In this document: positions 12,001-24,046 of the stretch, one piece after another
Layout of the letters: each line of letters opens with the position of its first letter
Numbering within the stretch: the first letter of the stretch is position 1
DNA from: Populus alba
Lineage: Eukaryota > Streptophyta > Magnoliopsida > Malpighiales > Salicaceae
Assembly: GCF_005239225.2 (NCBI RefSeq)
Contig: NC_133284.1
Location: 33,370,758-33,434,757 of the forward strand
Direction of reading: 5' to 3'
DNA length: 64,000 nucleotides
Translations under genes and position numbers: made by a program
Notes under the pieces: generated by a model
Told to the model about the DNA's origin: nothing
Database searches by the model: none
The model's input: only the letters and a program-made list of their open reading frames with translations

Positions 12001-12118
12001 GCAAATGGGTCAGGATATAAGTGGTGCTTGTGGTCAGCTGGTGGTCAACTTGCCTGATGAGAAGAAGCCTGCAAATTTGGGTGTAACTGATATTGAAGAC
12101 CTTGTTTCACGCAGATGA
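8381..12118 (+). CDS. RlmN-like radical SAM RNA methyltransferase (372 aa, 8 exons)
   Basis: Exons 8381-8472, 8557-8719, 8892-9002, 9418-9552, 9670-9771, 10534-10703, 10798-10897, 11873-12118; all introns are GT-AG and phases close. The protein has the radical SAM cluster motif CKMGCKFC (C125, C129, C132), a GMGEP motif for SAM binding (168-172), and the two extra cysteines used for methyl transfer in RlmN: C118 (in STLCISSQ) and C344 (in SGACGQL). In bacteria RlmN methylates C2 of adenosine in 23S rRNA and some tRNAs. By homology this is an RNA adenosine-C2 methyltransferase. The N-terminus is acidic and lacks an obvious transit peptide, so a cytosolic or nuclear location is possible. It resembles Arabidopsis At3g19630. 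The last intron (975 bp) is the longest; part of it is open in frame with exon 8. Confidence 0.93.
9578..9590 (+). repeat. Poly-C tract just inside intron 4
   Basis: Thirteen consecutive C, 25 bp after the intron 4 donor, with further short C-runs between. The donor itself (ATG|GTCAGC) is weak. G/C homopolymers of this length are rare in this AT-rich window. Confidence 0.85.
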
Positions 12119-12389
12119 ATGAATTAGTCGAGGTTATATAGTCACACATTGTTTATGGAATTTGTTTTCAAAAGTAGGCCAAGCATGGATAAAGTTCTAG
12201 TTGCACTGTTGAGGTTCTTGGTGATTTTTCTCGGTATAATTGAAAATTTGATCAAATCACTAGCATACTGTGTGTGAGAAAACTTGTAATACATCTACAG
12301 AGACATCTCAAGTCCGAATATCTGAACCTCCCGAAGTCCATGGAAACGATCATGTTGATTCCATTCATGAACCCCGCGGTCCACGATTC
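12119..12389 (+). other. 3' flank of the RlmN-like gene
   Basis: Probable 3' UTR and terminator region. The stop is at 12116-12118 and the first transposon-like repeat begins about 270 bp later. No other gene is seen. Confidence 0.5.
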
Positions 12390-12775
12390 AAAACCTGCAA
12401 ATGTGTTTTTAAAAATTTTTTTTTAAAAGTGTTTTTAAAAAAATTTAAATTTTTTAATATTTTTTAATTTATTTTAAAAAATAAGTGTTTTTAAATTATT
12501 TTAATATGCTAATATTTAAAATGATTTTTTAAAAAATAAAAAAAAATTTATTTTGATATATTTTAGCACAAAATGTTTTAAGAAAGTTCTATTTAGAGTA
12601 TGGTTTTGATTGTTTTTTAAAATGTTTTTTATTTAAAAATATATTAAAATAATATTTTTTTATTTTTTTAAAAATTATTTTTGATATTAGCATATTAAAA
12701 TAATTTGAAAAAATAAAAAAAAAAAAAATTAATTTTTTTAAAATATTTTTAAAATGCAAAAAAAACAGGGCATTA
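12390..12775. repeat. Two adjacent AT-rich MITE copies
   Basis: Two head-on copies of the same MITE core, one at about 12395-12590 (TTATTTTAATATGCTAATATT) and one at about 12595-12770 (TTGATATTAGCATATTAAAA, the complementary orientation). Together they form a large imperfect inverted repeat. Confidence 0.6.
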
Positions 12776-12939
12776 ATGGAATTGGCTTGGTTTTTAGTCT
12801 TAACTGTCCATTCTTATTAGTAAAAAAAATCTAAATATTTAAGTGTTCTTTATGTGACATCGACTTAATATTATTTGGTCTCTTACCTCTCTTGCCTTGC
12901 TAAAGCATGATAAATTTAGGGTGGTTTTCTTAAAATATA

Positions 12940-13095
12940 TTATTTATGTTTTTTTTAAAAAAAATTAATTTTTTATATTAATCCATTAAAATAATTTGAA
13001 AACATATAAAAAAATTAATTTGAAGTAAAAAAATAAAAAATTTCAAGTTTTTTCAATAATATTTTTAAAAGCACAAAAATAAACAAGTGTTTAAG
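12940..13095. repeat. AT-rich MITE fragment
   Basis: Core phrase TTTATATTAATCCATTAAAAT with flanking poly-A/T, ending near AAAATAAACAAGTG. It lies immediately left of the presumed Harbinger element. Confidence 0.5.
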
Positions 13096-13544
13096 GGTTT
13101 CTAAGGCTTTTTGTTTTTCTTTTTAATCTATGAGTGTTTTGTTTGGATATCATACTATAAGGTCTGGTTTTTTTGCAGACTTTTTTGTTTACATTTAATG
13201 TCCTTGTGGAAAGCACTAAACAATTAAAATTTAAAAATATGTAGTGTATTTGGTATTATAATAACTTTTGTGGTTGTAGTGTGAAGAAAACAAGTTTTTG
13301 AAAAATCTTTTTTTTCTTGTGATTGGTGAGGTTGAAATATATGTTTTGTTAAAATTATGGATGAATTTTATGTTCATCAAAAAGCATGTTCAAGGCATTT
13401 AGTTAAAAACTGTTATTGAAATTAATGGAATATAATTTGCCTAAAAGTACATGGATCATATTCTTAATTTCAGATTATCTAAAGTTTAATTTCACTACCA
13501 ATACATTGTAAAAAAGATCCAAACAAATTACAACAACAATTTTA

Positions 13545-14232
13545 TTGTCTAGTTAAACTTATTGTAATCACATCACGTACATAATCCATATGGGAAGGCT
13601 TATGGTTTCTATAGGTCTGTGAATATGGAGTCATATTAGTTAAAAAATCCTTAGGAACAAAATCGAGATGTCAATCAAGTTCTTGTAGTGACATTCTTCT
13701 AATGTAGTTATGTATTGTCATGGATGCAATAACAATCTAAACTTGTTCTTTGTAAAGAAATGAAGATATATTCTACAAAATTCTCCATCTTTTTTTTCAA
13801 ACTTTAAATACACGTACTATCACACAATGTATTGAATAATGGACATGAATAACGATTTCTTCCCGAGTTTATGATTGTTCTCACTTGTAAAATTCTTGCA
13901 AATGATGATATCTCTAGGCTCTATATGAACCTAAAAATCCATATTCATTAGGATATCTTAAATCAACCAAGTAGTATTTCCCTACAAAAACATAAACTAA
14001 CTTTCTAATGTATTTTACAATAACTAAAATAACATTAACTTATCAGAAATAAGATCAAATAACATATTTTAGTATGTTAATACCTTTTGGTGGCTTAGAA
14101 AATTTTATATTTTGATTGTCAATTGCCGTAAGAAAAATATGTGTATTATGTATCGTGTATCGGGTGGTGTAATTGACCAAAACTGTAAACAAGACTTAAC
14201 ATTTTCCATCACATTCAAATAATACCTGATTA
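13545..14232 (-). pseudogene. Harbinger nuclease (transposase) pseudogene
   Basis: On the minus strand, 13990-13545 reads as the C-terminal half of a DDE-type Harbinger nuclease: KYYLVDLRYPNEYGFLGSYR, then REEIVIHVHYS, KKRWRIL and HNYIRRMSLQELD, then SHMDYVRD at the end. The family form is YYLVDAGYPNEYGFLGPYR. An upstream block at 14232-14092 reads HIFLTAIDNQNIKFSKPPKG, separated from the first by what looks like an intron. Several in-frame stops and at least one frameshift break it, and the N-terminal half was not found. Confidence 0.8.
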
Positions 14233-15129
14233 TAGAAGTAAATAAGTGGTTTGTTGCAACATTACATTTTTTTTCTTCATAAATAACTAATGCAACAACA
14301 CTATAACTTTTACATATTGTTCGAAATCAGGTTATGTAATTTTAGAAAATAAAAGGAAACTTGTTCAAAATAAAAGTAATGAGAAAATGACAACAAGTTT
14401 CTTACTAACTTCTAAAGAACATTGTTCTTCACAATTTTGTTATTTATATAATAATTACTAGATGTGTACATGTAAGCTGAGCTTTCAGTTTCAATATATA
14501 AAAGCTAAAATTCAAAATCAAGGAACTAAACATTCAAAGTCCATTACCAACTGAACTTTCAACCTAACAATATTTAATGTTAATAAGTTGAAAAACTACA
14601 AAGTTCTACAATTCAAATACTTAGTAGCAGAAATACATAGACAACATGACATAATTCCAATAACAACTATAACATAAAAAGTATGAGAAATTTGACAATG
14701 AAATAACAATAAAGACAAGTGAAAATTTTCTAAATTATTGTATTGCCAACAACAAATAACACAAACAAGACATTAAAGGTTGCAATGAATTCAATGTTAC
14801 TTTCTCAGGCCATGTTTGTTTTCCCCAACTGTAGCAACCAAAAGCTTGGATTGTTGGGTCAAACATACTACTTTTAACAAATAAAAAAGACATCAACAAG
14901 TCTTTAATATAACCTATTTAAGAAATTAAAAACCTTATGTTGAAAGAAAGAATTCAACAAAAACATATTGCAATCACCTATTATATAAAGATAATCCTTA
15001 TACTTCATACTAATGGCAAACAATTAGACAACTAAGTTATGATGATATAAGAACATTAAGAACTAATATTATGCATAAAAAATCAGTTTTACTAATATTT
15101 AACATAACTTAAATGATATAAATAGGATA

Positions 15130-16625
15130 ACAAGTTAACACCTGGCATTTTTCATTTATGGATTTCTTTGTCGATCGAACATTATTTTCAGCTATGAGAA
15201 TTTCCTATCAATAAATCCATTGCAACCAACATCTTTTCTTGCTTCTCGCACAAAACAATTCAGTGGTAAAGGCATGCAATTCACGGCCAAAGTTAACTAT
15301 ATTTATAAAATATAGTTCTTCCATAATCTTCTTAATACTACATCATTTCTTATCTCTAGAAGTTGATGTGCAATTGCTAGCCATCAAAACACTCTCAATA
15401 AGTCGATCTAGGAGTGCGAATAATTGTGCTTTCATTATAGATTCTCTTTTCATTTCACAATATTGAGGTGTAATATGTTATGCACCATTTCTCTTAACAT
15501 TACCATGGTTGCTACTATTGCTTGTAACTAGAGGTGAGCAAAAAAACTGAAAAACCAATTAAACTGAGAAAACAAAAAAAATAACAAAAAAAACCAAACC
15601 GTGAAAAAAAACCCGATTAAACCGATTAGAATAATAATAAAAAAAAAAACAATTAGTTTGGTTTTAGTTTTATAAGCCTGAAACTGAAAAAACTAAACCA
15701 AAAAAAAATCAAGTTAAACTAAAAAACAGAGCCAAACCAGAAACAAACCAAGCCAAATCAGAAAAATCGAGTCAAACCAGAAAAAACCAAATCAAACTGA
15801 AAAACCAAGCCAAATTGATTTGAACAAGTTTTTGTTCTAAAATAACCGAATCGAAACCAATTGATTTGAACTAGTTCCAGTTCGGTTTCGATTTTTTTTT
15901 AAAATGGTTTGGTTACTTTTTTTTATAAAAAATAAACCGAACTGAAAATGATCACCCCTACTTGTGGCATTGCATCCACCAATCATATTACAAACATCAT
16001 GTACAAAATCAAGAATTGCATCCTCTTTAAAATCACCACTTCCTTCAGATTAACTTCATAATTATTCATATTTATTAATCCAGCACCCCTATTATCTTCA
16101 TTAGGTAACACTCTTTGCAAGGGAGTCCAAATATATTGTCTCACGACCACTATATTACCAAATATGATGTCATGTTTGGCACACAACGAGGGCTCAATCC
16201 TGAAATGACTAAAAAATTTTCTCCTCTCATTTCCTACATAATAAAAGTTGAATATGGTTAACAATACTAGAAGATTAATTAAATAATGCAACAATACAAA
16301 TGAAATTATGAAGATAACAACAAATATAAGTGACCCGGGATTTTTGCTTTCCACCATTCATTAGTTGCATAAATAGTCTCAAGTTCTCTACTCCAACCAA
16401 CTCTAGTTTCAAATATTAACTTTTTACATACTCTTTAATCCTTTTTAATCCCATTCCATTTGTTTTTAAGTTATGCTTTTGTTAAAGGAAGACTTGTTTG
16501 TTTTTTTAATGCATGTATGATAAATTTCCAGACAATTTTATTGAAATAGGTGTTTGGTCTCATGCATCTCTCAGCAGCTTTAATACAAATATCACAAAAC
16601 ATGTGTAACATTACTTTGGTTCAAT
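15130..16625 (-). pseudogene. SANT/Myb-like partner protein of the Harbinger element, broken
   Basis: On the minus strand from about 16625 the frames give FCDICIKAAERCMRPNTYF, KNKWNGIKKD and TRVGWSRELETIYATN, the Myb/SANT-like DNA-binding domain carried by plant Harbinger elements. It continues with RIEPSLCAKHDIIFGNIV and YIWTPLQRVLPNEDNRGAG (near 16200-16075) and a tail AILDFVHDVCNMIGG near 16020-15975. Stops interrupt the domain, an AT-rich stretch (16235-16330) splits it, a frameshift precedes the tail, and a 432-bp MITE sits in the C-terminal part. Homology appears to resume below 15528. In these elements the protein helps the nuclease bind or enter the nucleus. Confidence 0.75.
15529..15960. 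mobile_element. hAT-type MITE nested in the SANT/Myb-like pseudogene
   Basis: A 432-bp insert with terminal inverted repeats TAGAGGTGAGCA (15529-15540) and TGATCACCCCTA (15949-15960), matching at 10 of 12 positions. Flanks CTTGTAAC (15521-15528) and CTTGTGGC (15961-15968) are an 8-bp target duplication with two changes. The termini fit the hAT pattern (TA-purine-N-G) and 8 bp is the hAT duplication length. The interior is made of degenerate AAACCGA / AAACCAAACC units and has no coding capacity. Confidence 0.75.
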
Positions 16626-18053
16626 AAGTTTTATCATGTGTGTCAGACTCATCCTTTGCTATGTTTGATAAGGTAATGAAAGAAAAGAAATAATTACCTA
16701 TAATGAAAACACTTTAATGTCTAAAAGAGATGGGATATGAAAATAAAAGTAAAAAAACCTACAACCTCCACAACATTTATTGATCATTTGAAAACCAATG
16801 AGATATGATAATGTGTAATTCATTTTCTTCATAAAAAATATTAAACAGTAAAGAATATATGGATAAGGACAAAACATATGTGAGGACTAGTTATTCCTTT
16901 CCTTTTTTACAATAAAAAAAATAGATTCATTAATGGGGTGCATGTATAAAAGCAAGCTAAATTACCTGAAAATAAAATGCATGGTAGAAGCTTATATTTA
17001 CTTCTTGTAGTATCAAAGTTCAGTACTAAAGACAAAAACATGTTCTAGATATGTTGCACTACAATACCTAACTACATCTGATACCTACTGACTATGGATT
17101 GTAGGAGATCTGATTGGACCAAAGTTTTGCTAATTTCACATGTTTAATATAACTACATGTTTAAGCAATATGACTTTACTTGTAGAACTATATATCTTTT
17201 ATAAAGAAGAACTAAATGGACTGGTAACTTGTTAATAGAAGTCAAGATAAGATATTCATGACATAACACAAAATTTTTATACAACATGCTACTGTAAAAC
17301 AACCTAAATATTCCACAAATCTATCTGCCAACCTAAAATGTCTTCAATTGTTTTCAAGGTGGTTAATCTATATAAAGGTGAAATGTTAAATGCAAATAAA
17401 TAGCAGGCACTGCATTTCTAAATTATCATTGCACAAAACAAATTAATCAGTGTTAAAGTAGATTCAGATGTCAATTTATACAAGCATCTCCGTCAAGACA
17501 TTAACAAATGGAAAGTCATTTCATTAAGACTGCAACGACTAGTATTTCTTTAACCTTGATTAGTTTAAACATCGTATTAATCTAAACATCAATAAATTAA
17601 GTTACATGTAGGCATAAGACAAATATTCGAAATCAAAAAGCAATAATCTCAAACAGGGGAAAACCCACTAATTTATAAAACTAATTAAACAAATGAAAAT
17701 GAAAATGAGAAAGCATTCTTGTGGATTGGTCTATTAATCAAACTAATTAGATAGAAATTATAAGCTTGGTGTTAAATTGAAGCACGATTATTGCCCACTA
17801 ACCTAATAGATTTTGATTTATGTTTTGGGATTGTTGGTTGTAGTAATGGAGACTTTTATTCTATGTAATTATTTTTTCTATTGTTGGAGTTAAAGAGAAT
17901 GAAGAAAAATAAAAGGCTATAATGGTCATTCTCAATGCTTCAACGGTGACAAATGAATCTATCATTGCATACTCGTGTAAAAAGAAGGTTTAACTTACTT
18001 TTTTATGATTGAGGTTTAACCTCAGAAAGTGATAAGTCCCACCAATAAAAAAA

Positions 18054-19689
18054 CAAATCCTAGTTGTAACCAAACACTCACACACTATGGTTCAACCAAA
18101 ACATGGATGCAACCATAAAACCAAACGAGTTCATAGAGGAGGTTATTGACCTTCCAGTAGAGAATTCAGAGGAGTGTGGTTTACGATACACAAGATGATG
18201 ACATGGCACAAAAAGATAGGGATGTTGAGATTTCAACCAAGTCAAAACTAGGAATGTCTGGATTTTTGGCACATGATTCGGTGACATATATTTTTTATTA
18301 TTTAACAGGTTGTTTAGAACTCTTAGAATTGAATTCAATTCCAAGGGTTAAATCAATTATTTAGTTTAGAACATTTTTAAGGGCATTGAATTAAATTCCC
18401 AGTGAAATTTAATTGATAAAAAATGACCAAAAACAAAATAGAAGGAAAACCCTCTGATTTGCTATAGTAATCTTTGGAATTGACATTAAAATATTATTCC
18501 AAAAATACTCTTATCACAAACCCTATTTTTTACAAAACCTTTTATAATATCTTTCCCTTTTTTTTCCCCTGGAACATGATAGTCTTTCCTAACACTTTCT
18601 TTCATATAATGGGATATTGTAGCAAATATATGGGTCCATGTCTAAGATTTTATAAGATGGGTTTATTAGACCAAATTGTAAAAAGCTCCCCTATGTTTTA
18701 TTTTAAAAAAAAAAAAAAACCCCTAAACCAAAAAGGAATAAATCCAAAAATTTCCAAACCAAGCCTAACTTAACTATATAAGCCTTTAACAAAAAAAACT
18801 CAACTATATTTTCATTTCAAATTTATCCTTTAATTCCTTCATCATCAATTTGGATATTTGAATCCATAATAAGGATATTCAATTTAAAAAACTCATGGAT
18901 AAGGATTTATAGTTTATGTCATGGTTATCACCTTATCATGATAACAAAAAAAATTGTATGATTTCATTCTAATAGTTTAAGCATTCACATAGTTAGAGTG
19001 TACAACAAATGACTTGTAGATCATCTTAATCTTATTAGAATATTTTTTGGTTAACCAGAAGAACCATGTTTTGAATGGTTAGTGAAAAAAGATGGGTTAG
19101 TAATATATTATTGATGAGTTTAAGTTAAGCATAAAAGCTAGAAATAATTTTATGTAATTGTCAAAAACTTATTTTGTATAGTGATATCTTTTGAATTATT
19201 AGAGCTAATAATGTTTTGAGTTTTTTCAAAAAAATATTTGATAAACAACTAATATGAGATAAATCTATTTATATATTGTTTAAAATACCTATATTTTATG
19301 TCATTTTAAATAAATATAAGAGTCTTTGTAGCAAAAATAAATAATTTATGTAACAATACGAATTATAAATTAAATGAAAAATAATCAATATAGCTAATTC
19401 AATTCATTTCCAAAGGTATTCCAATCATTATAATCGAATTTAATTATGTAGTTTAGTATTTTATTCCAAACATAAGAATTGTAATAGATTATGAATAAAA
19501 TTCAAATATGCTTATGAATTAAATTCAATTCAACTTGTGATTTGGTTCCAAACATGTTTTAAAACTTGATTCGATAGTTCATGACGAGCCTGTGAAATCA
19601 AAGGTTTGTCATTAAAACTGATTGATAAGTTATGGTGTAAGAATAGGCTTAACTTAAATCTTTACTAATGTATCTCATTATTTATATAT
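18054..19689. other. Intergenic, AT-rich, no gene
   Basis: The stretch 18100-18260 is less AT-rich and contains short open frames on both strands, with no family resemblance. From 18300 to 19560 phrases like GAATTCAATTCCAAGG and ATTAAATTCAATTCAAC recur at both ends in roughly opposite senses, which could be the ends of a decayed DNA transposon. Not resolved. Confidence 0.35.
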
Positions 19690-19693
19690 TACT

Positions 19694-21260
19694 AGCTATT
19701 TGACTCACGCAACACAGTGCGTCAAATCCTCTCTTTTTTTACAGCAAAGATATAAAAATGCTAGGAAGTCTAAAATCTCATGCATATTAAATAATATATT
19801 TATAAAATATTGAGACTATGATATAATGAATGACATATTAAAAAAACAATTAATGTGGTGACATTTTGGATCGACAGAGACCAACTCACAACTAAAATCA
19901 TTAGATCATGATAACTCAATAGAAAGCAAATCAAAACAAATTGTAAAGCTCGATTTTAGTCAATCAAACATTGAAAACAAAAAAAAAATTCAAATTTTAA
20001 GAAAAATGACTTAAGTGAACTTAAAAAGAAAAGAAAAGAGGGAAGAATCGTGACATGGGTCATGAAAATAAGATTTTCCATAGGAAAAAAAAATACATAG
20101 GCAATTACTAACCAATCCATTGTCAAAAGTATGAAAGTGGGGGGAAATCATTTTTTTAAAAAAAAAAAAAAAAATTCAAGTTAACTTGGGTTAACTCACT
20201 AAATCTACAATTTGGATCATGAAACCGATATAATATCATAGAAAAAAAGCAATATTTTTTTTAAAAAGAGTAAAAAAAAATATATCCCGCCATAATCTAA
20301 AAAAAGTTATTGGTGTATGATTTTTTTAAAAAACTATATTCTTTGGTTTTATTTAAATGAAGTTAAAAAAAAAAATTGAAGGTAAGCCCTTTCATAAAGG
20401 AACCCATGAGTTTGGCCCTGATGGCCTTGTTCCTGAGCCTAAAGCTCGCATGCTTGCCATTTTAATTTCTTTTTTGCTTGATTGGGTGGATGATGTCATT
20501 GGCCCAACCAATTTCTTTTCCTCACAAACAATAAAAATGACATATCACCTGTATCTCCAGTTTTCAACTACCTTTAGGTTGCCAAGAAAATATGATTGGG
20601 GTTTTTCAACCTCAAAATTCATGTTCAACTTTTTTTTCACCCTTAAAACACCTAAAATACAACCTAAAGATTCATATAAACCCCTAAATGCCTTCAAACA
20701 ACCTAAAAATTTATTCATAAAAAAAAAAAACTAGAAACTTAAAATTTTTTGAGATTAGATCTACCTTCTCAAGTAATTTTAAGGTGAAATAACATTCAAG
20801 CTAAACTTTGTTAATCAAATGGAACCCCTAGACACCAAAATTGACATGGTCGAAATCAAGTCAATCATTAACTTTCTCTATGTACAACCAGAAAATCGAT
20901 ACGTCTTTTTTTTTTCTATCTGACCAAAAATTAGAAAAATAAAGTTTTTGTATCACAATTTGAAATATAGAAGGATCAAAATATTGTTATTTAAAAAATA
21001 TGTGGACCAAAGTGAGATTTGTTTCCTCAATTTTTGAATTGTCATCGATTTGTTTTGTTTTTTTTTTTCACCTTGGCCATCCAATTTTAAATCCTTCCCT
21101 TTCTTAGCAAATTAAACAAAACTAACTATCAATTTAGCTATAAAAGGACATAATCGAGTAGGAAAAAAATAAACGATCAAATTAAAAAAAAAATCATTAT
21201 TGCATCCCACAAATGTTAAAAAAAAAATTATTATTGCATCCCACAAATGAATTATGTGTG
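19694..21260 (-). mobile_element. Helitron-like segment, copy 1
   Basis: At 19692-19731, read on the minus strand, TTTGACGCACTGTG can pair in part with GCGTGAGTCAAA, and is followed by TAGCTAGTAA. A hairpin just before CTAG is the 3'-end signature of Helitrons. Interior phrases (ACACCTAAA, AGATTAGATCTACCTTCTCAAG, CCCCTAGACACC) recur in a second segment at 22425-23600. No Rep/helicase gene is visible, so it would be non-autonomous. The other end is not defined; the open frame at 20357-20734 shows no recognisable domain. Confidence 0.4.
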
Positions 21261-22424
21261 TGTTTAAATAATGACACAAGTTAAAGTGAATAATGAATAA
21301 TGTAAATCATTATTGTAATCCATGTCATTCAAAGTCTCTTATAATAATTACTACAATGAAAGGAAATAGCATAATAAAAAATAACAAAATAAATAAAATT
21401 TGTTATCAAAAAGTATATTATGTTATTCTACAAGAGCATTTCCAGTTCTTTTTCCTTCTAATTATATGTTAAACTTGAATTCAATTGATAAATAAGTTAA
21501 ATTCTCATGTTTGAAAAAGATATTTTATCATTAAATTCAATTCATTTTTTTTTTATGTTAACCTTATCATCTTCATTTTACTCCTCCATCACCATAACTA
21601 GAAATAACCCAAAAAACCAAATCAAAATACTTTTATCTAAGGTCTTATTTTTTCAAGCCATAAAATTGAGCACAAACAATATGACATGCAATGGAATGAG
21701 AAGATAATAGTATTTTGGTATGGCATAGTGGATGTTTTAATTGTGGTGTATATCTATTCTTGATAAGAGTGAGAAAAGTGATAAAAAAAAAGAAAAGGGT
21801 AAATGAGTTTTTTTAAAAAACTACTTTTAATATTAATTTTTTCTCTTCACATGAGTAAATAAAAGTGATTGATCTCTGATTTATTTTTATAGCATTTTCA
21901 AATATTAAATTCCATTTGAAATGCAATTTTTATGCTCAGAATAATTTAAACATGAAATTTCATTAAAATTTTAAATTAAATTAAATTTATAGTATTCCAA
22001 ACATGCTATATACACTTGAGACATCCCATTAACATAAACCAGTTGAGTTTCTTTAAGTTTGACCTCAATTTGTTTATGCCTAATGGGTTATGTTTGAAAA
22101 AAAGAAAAGGTAAGGATTTGAATTGGTATATAATCTTAACACATGAACTCCATCTGAGCACTAATGAGCAAAATCTTGAGCTTATAAAAAATAACTCGAC
22201 TTCTTTTTATTTCTATGCATTTCCGCTTGAATTTTTTTTTTCTCAACACCAATATCTTCAAATTAATTTTCACATAAAATCCATATAAAATTAATGGGTG
22301 TTTATAGTTTGAGCTTAACCTTATTTAAAATTAGTTTGTTGAAGGGGTTTGATCAGCTACTTAACATGTCTCAACATTAAAGTTAACAAGTAGTTATGTC
22401 AAATTAGTTATATTTGACTCATGT
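21261..22424. other. Intergenic, AT-rich, no gene
   Basis: A 31-bp near-repeat (ATTATTGCATCCCACAAATG) occurs twice just before it (21195-21250). Otherwise it holds only AT-rich sequence and short chance frames. Confidence 0.35.
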
Positions 22425-22449
22425 TTCACCGTAAGTCGGGTATTTTATT

Positions 22450-22490
<41 letters not shown>

Positions 22491-23600
22491 GCTTTTCTGA
22501 CATGTTTTTCTACATATAAAAACCTTAAATATAAATAAAAAAGCTTGACTACACATCTAATTAAATAAATCTAGAAGCATTTGTATAAATAAACAAAAAA
22601 AAATATTAAAAATAAAATGAAAAAAATCAAGAGACAAATATAGATTAAGATATTTGATATCGCAACATAAAATTTATCTAGTTGAGTTTGTTGAATTTGT
22701 TTATTAAAATCAATTGTTTTATTCAATCAAATAATAATAGAAATAAACATACATATTAAATTAATTAAATAAAACAAAAGAGAAAAAAAAAATATTATGC
22801 AAGGTTATATATATATATTAAAAAATAAATCTCATTTATACAAAAGATTAAAAAAAATTATAGATGAATCAACATAATCTTATAAAAATAAATAAATACA
22901 CACAAAATAATTCAAAAAATGCTAAAAAATAATAATAGAGATGGGATATTAATTGAAACATGACTATATATATATTTTAAAAAATACTTGATAAAAAATA
23001 TATTAGTTAAAAAAAAGGCTATAAAAAAATCTAGGTGCTTAAGCTTATGGCCTAATGCCACTAGCCAATTGCAAGGAAAAGCTCAGGCGCCCAAGCTGAA
23101 TGTTTAGGCTTTGCTTAAACTTTTTTTAATTTTTTTTTTTAAGTTTAAGCATAGCCTAGGGTAGACAACCACCATCAAACCGAATTTTTAAGTCATTTCA
23201 ATAATAATAAAAAAAAATTCATTGAGATCCTTGAAATACCTACAAACCAACCCATCAACCCAAAAAAGATCTAAAAACCTGAAATTAGATTGAGTTAGAT
23301 TTATCTTCTTCAACTTAAAAATGTTTTTTCAGATAATATTAAGTCTCTAAAACACCACCATCAAATCTATTTCATCACATGAAACTCGTAGACATTAAAA
23401 AAAACTATTTTGGTGGTTGGAAATAGCTTAAATGGTGACCTACTCTCTTATTGCCTAGATATGGTAATCTTTTTGTCTTCTTTCTCTATCAAGATATTGA
23501 GAAATAATACAAATGAATTTTTATATCAAAAATTATTTTTAAAAATAGTTTAAAGGAATTTAAATTATATAAATTATGTTATTTTAAAGATGGAGGGATT
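22425..23600 (-). mobile_element. Helitron-like segment, copy 2
   Basis: Starts with TATTTGACTCATGTTTCACCG, similar to the start of copy 1 (TATTTGACTCACGCAACAC). Later shares AACCTGAAATTAGATTGAG, TTAGATTTATCTTCTTCAAC and CATGAAACTCGTAGACAT with equivalents in copy 1. An AT microsatellite follows the hairpin-like start. Diverged and non-coding. Confidence 0.4.
22453..22487. repeat. (TA)n microsatellite
   Basis: About 17 uninterrupted TA dinucleotides. Confidence 0.9.
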
Positions 23601-24046
23601 TTTTATGAAATCCCTGGCATATTTATTTCCAATCTTTTTCAATTCCATCTTTTTATTACCAATCTCCCCTTTCCAGATAAATCAAAAGGAATCGCCCTTC
23701 AATTAGGATAAAAAACCACCAATAACTTGTCTCCAATCTTCTTTTAATCTGATCTAGGTCTTTAGCCTCTTGTTTTTTTTTTTTTTTTTTTTTACAATAC
23801 CATCCCTCTGTCCATGTCACCTTCCAGAATATCAAATTTGATTGTACATTAATTTGAATTACAATCCAATTTTTTTTTGTATTAAACTTAACAAGTTGGA
23901 TATAGGGATGGCATTACAGAAAAAAAGAAAGATTGAAGATATAAATAAGATTAAAGAAAAGGGCTAGGGACTAAGGTCATGTTGATGGAAAGTGCAAGAT
24001 ATTTTTTTGATCAATTAGTCATAAACTACGAGTATCATGAAGTTTA
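23601..24046. other. Intergenic, no gene
   Basis: Contains a 21-bp poly-T tract near 23774-23792 and AT-rich sequence without coding signal. Ends at the hAT-like element. Confidence 0.4.

Larger units (their letters stand above)
13131..18053 (-). mobile_element. Defective PIF/Harbinger DNA transposon (approximate limits)
   Basis: A 4.9-kb region carrying, on the minus strand, remnants of both PIF/Harbinger genes: a SANT/Myb-like protein (about 16625-15130) followed by the nuclease (about 14232-13545). Possible termini are GAGTGTTTTGTTTGG at 13132 and, on the other strand, GAGTGTTTGGTTACAAC ending near 18053. I could not confirm a 3-bp target duplication, so these ends are tentative. Both genes contain stops and frame breaks; the element is dead. 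Much of the rest is AT-rich filler, probably introns and later insertions. Confidence 0.55.

Noticed and set aside
18176..18364. Overlapping frames on both strands at 18078-18364.
   Set aside because: Mutually shadowing frames in unassigned DNA with no protein resemblance on either strand.
20357..20734. A 125-codon open frame on the plus strand.
   Set aside because: Lies inside the Helitron-like segment, ends in a poly-Lys run from a poly-A tract and resembles no protein family.
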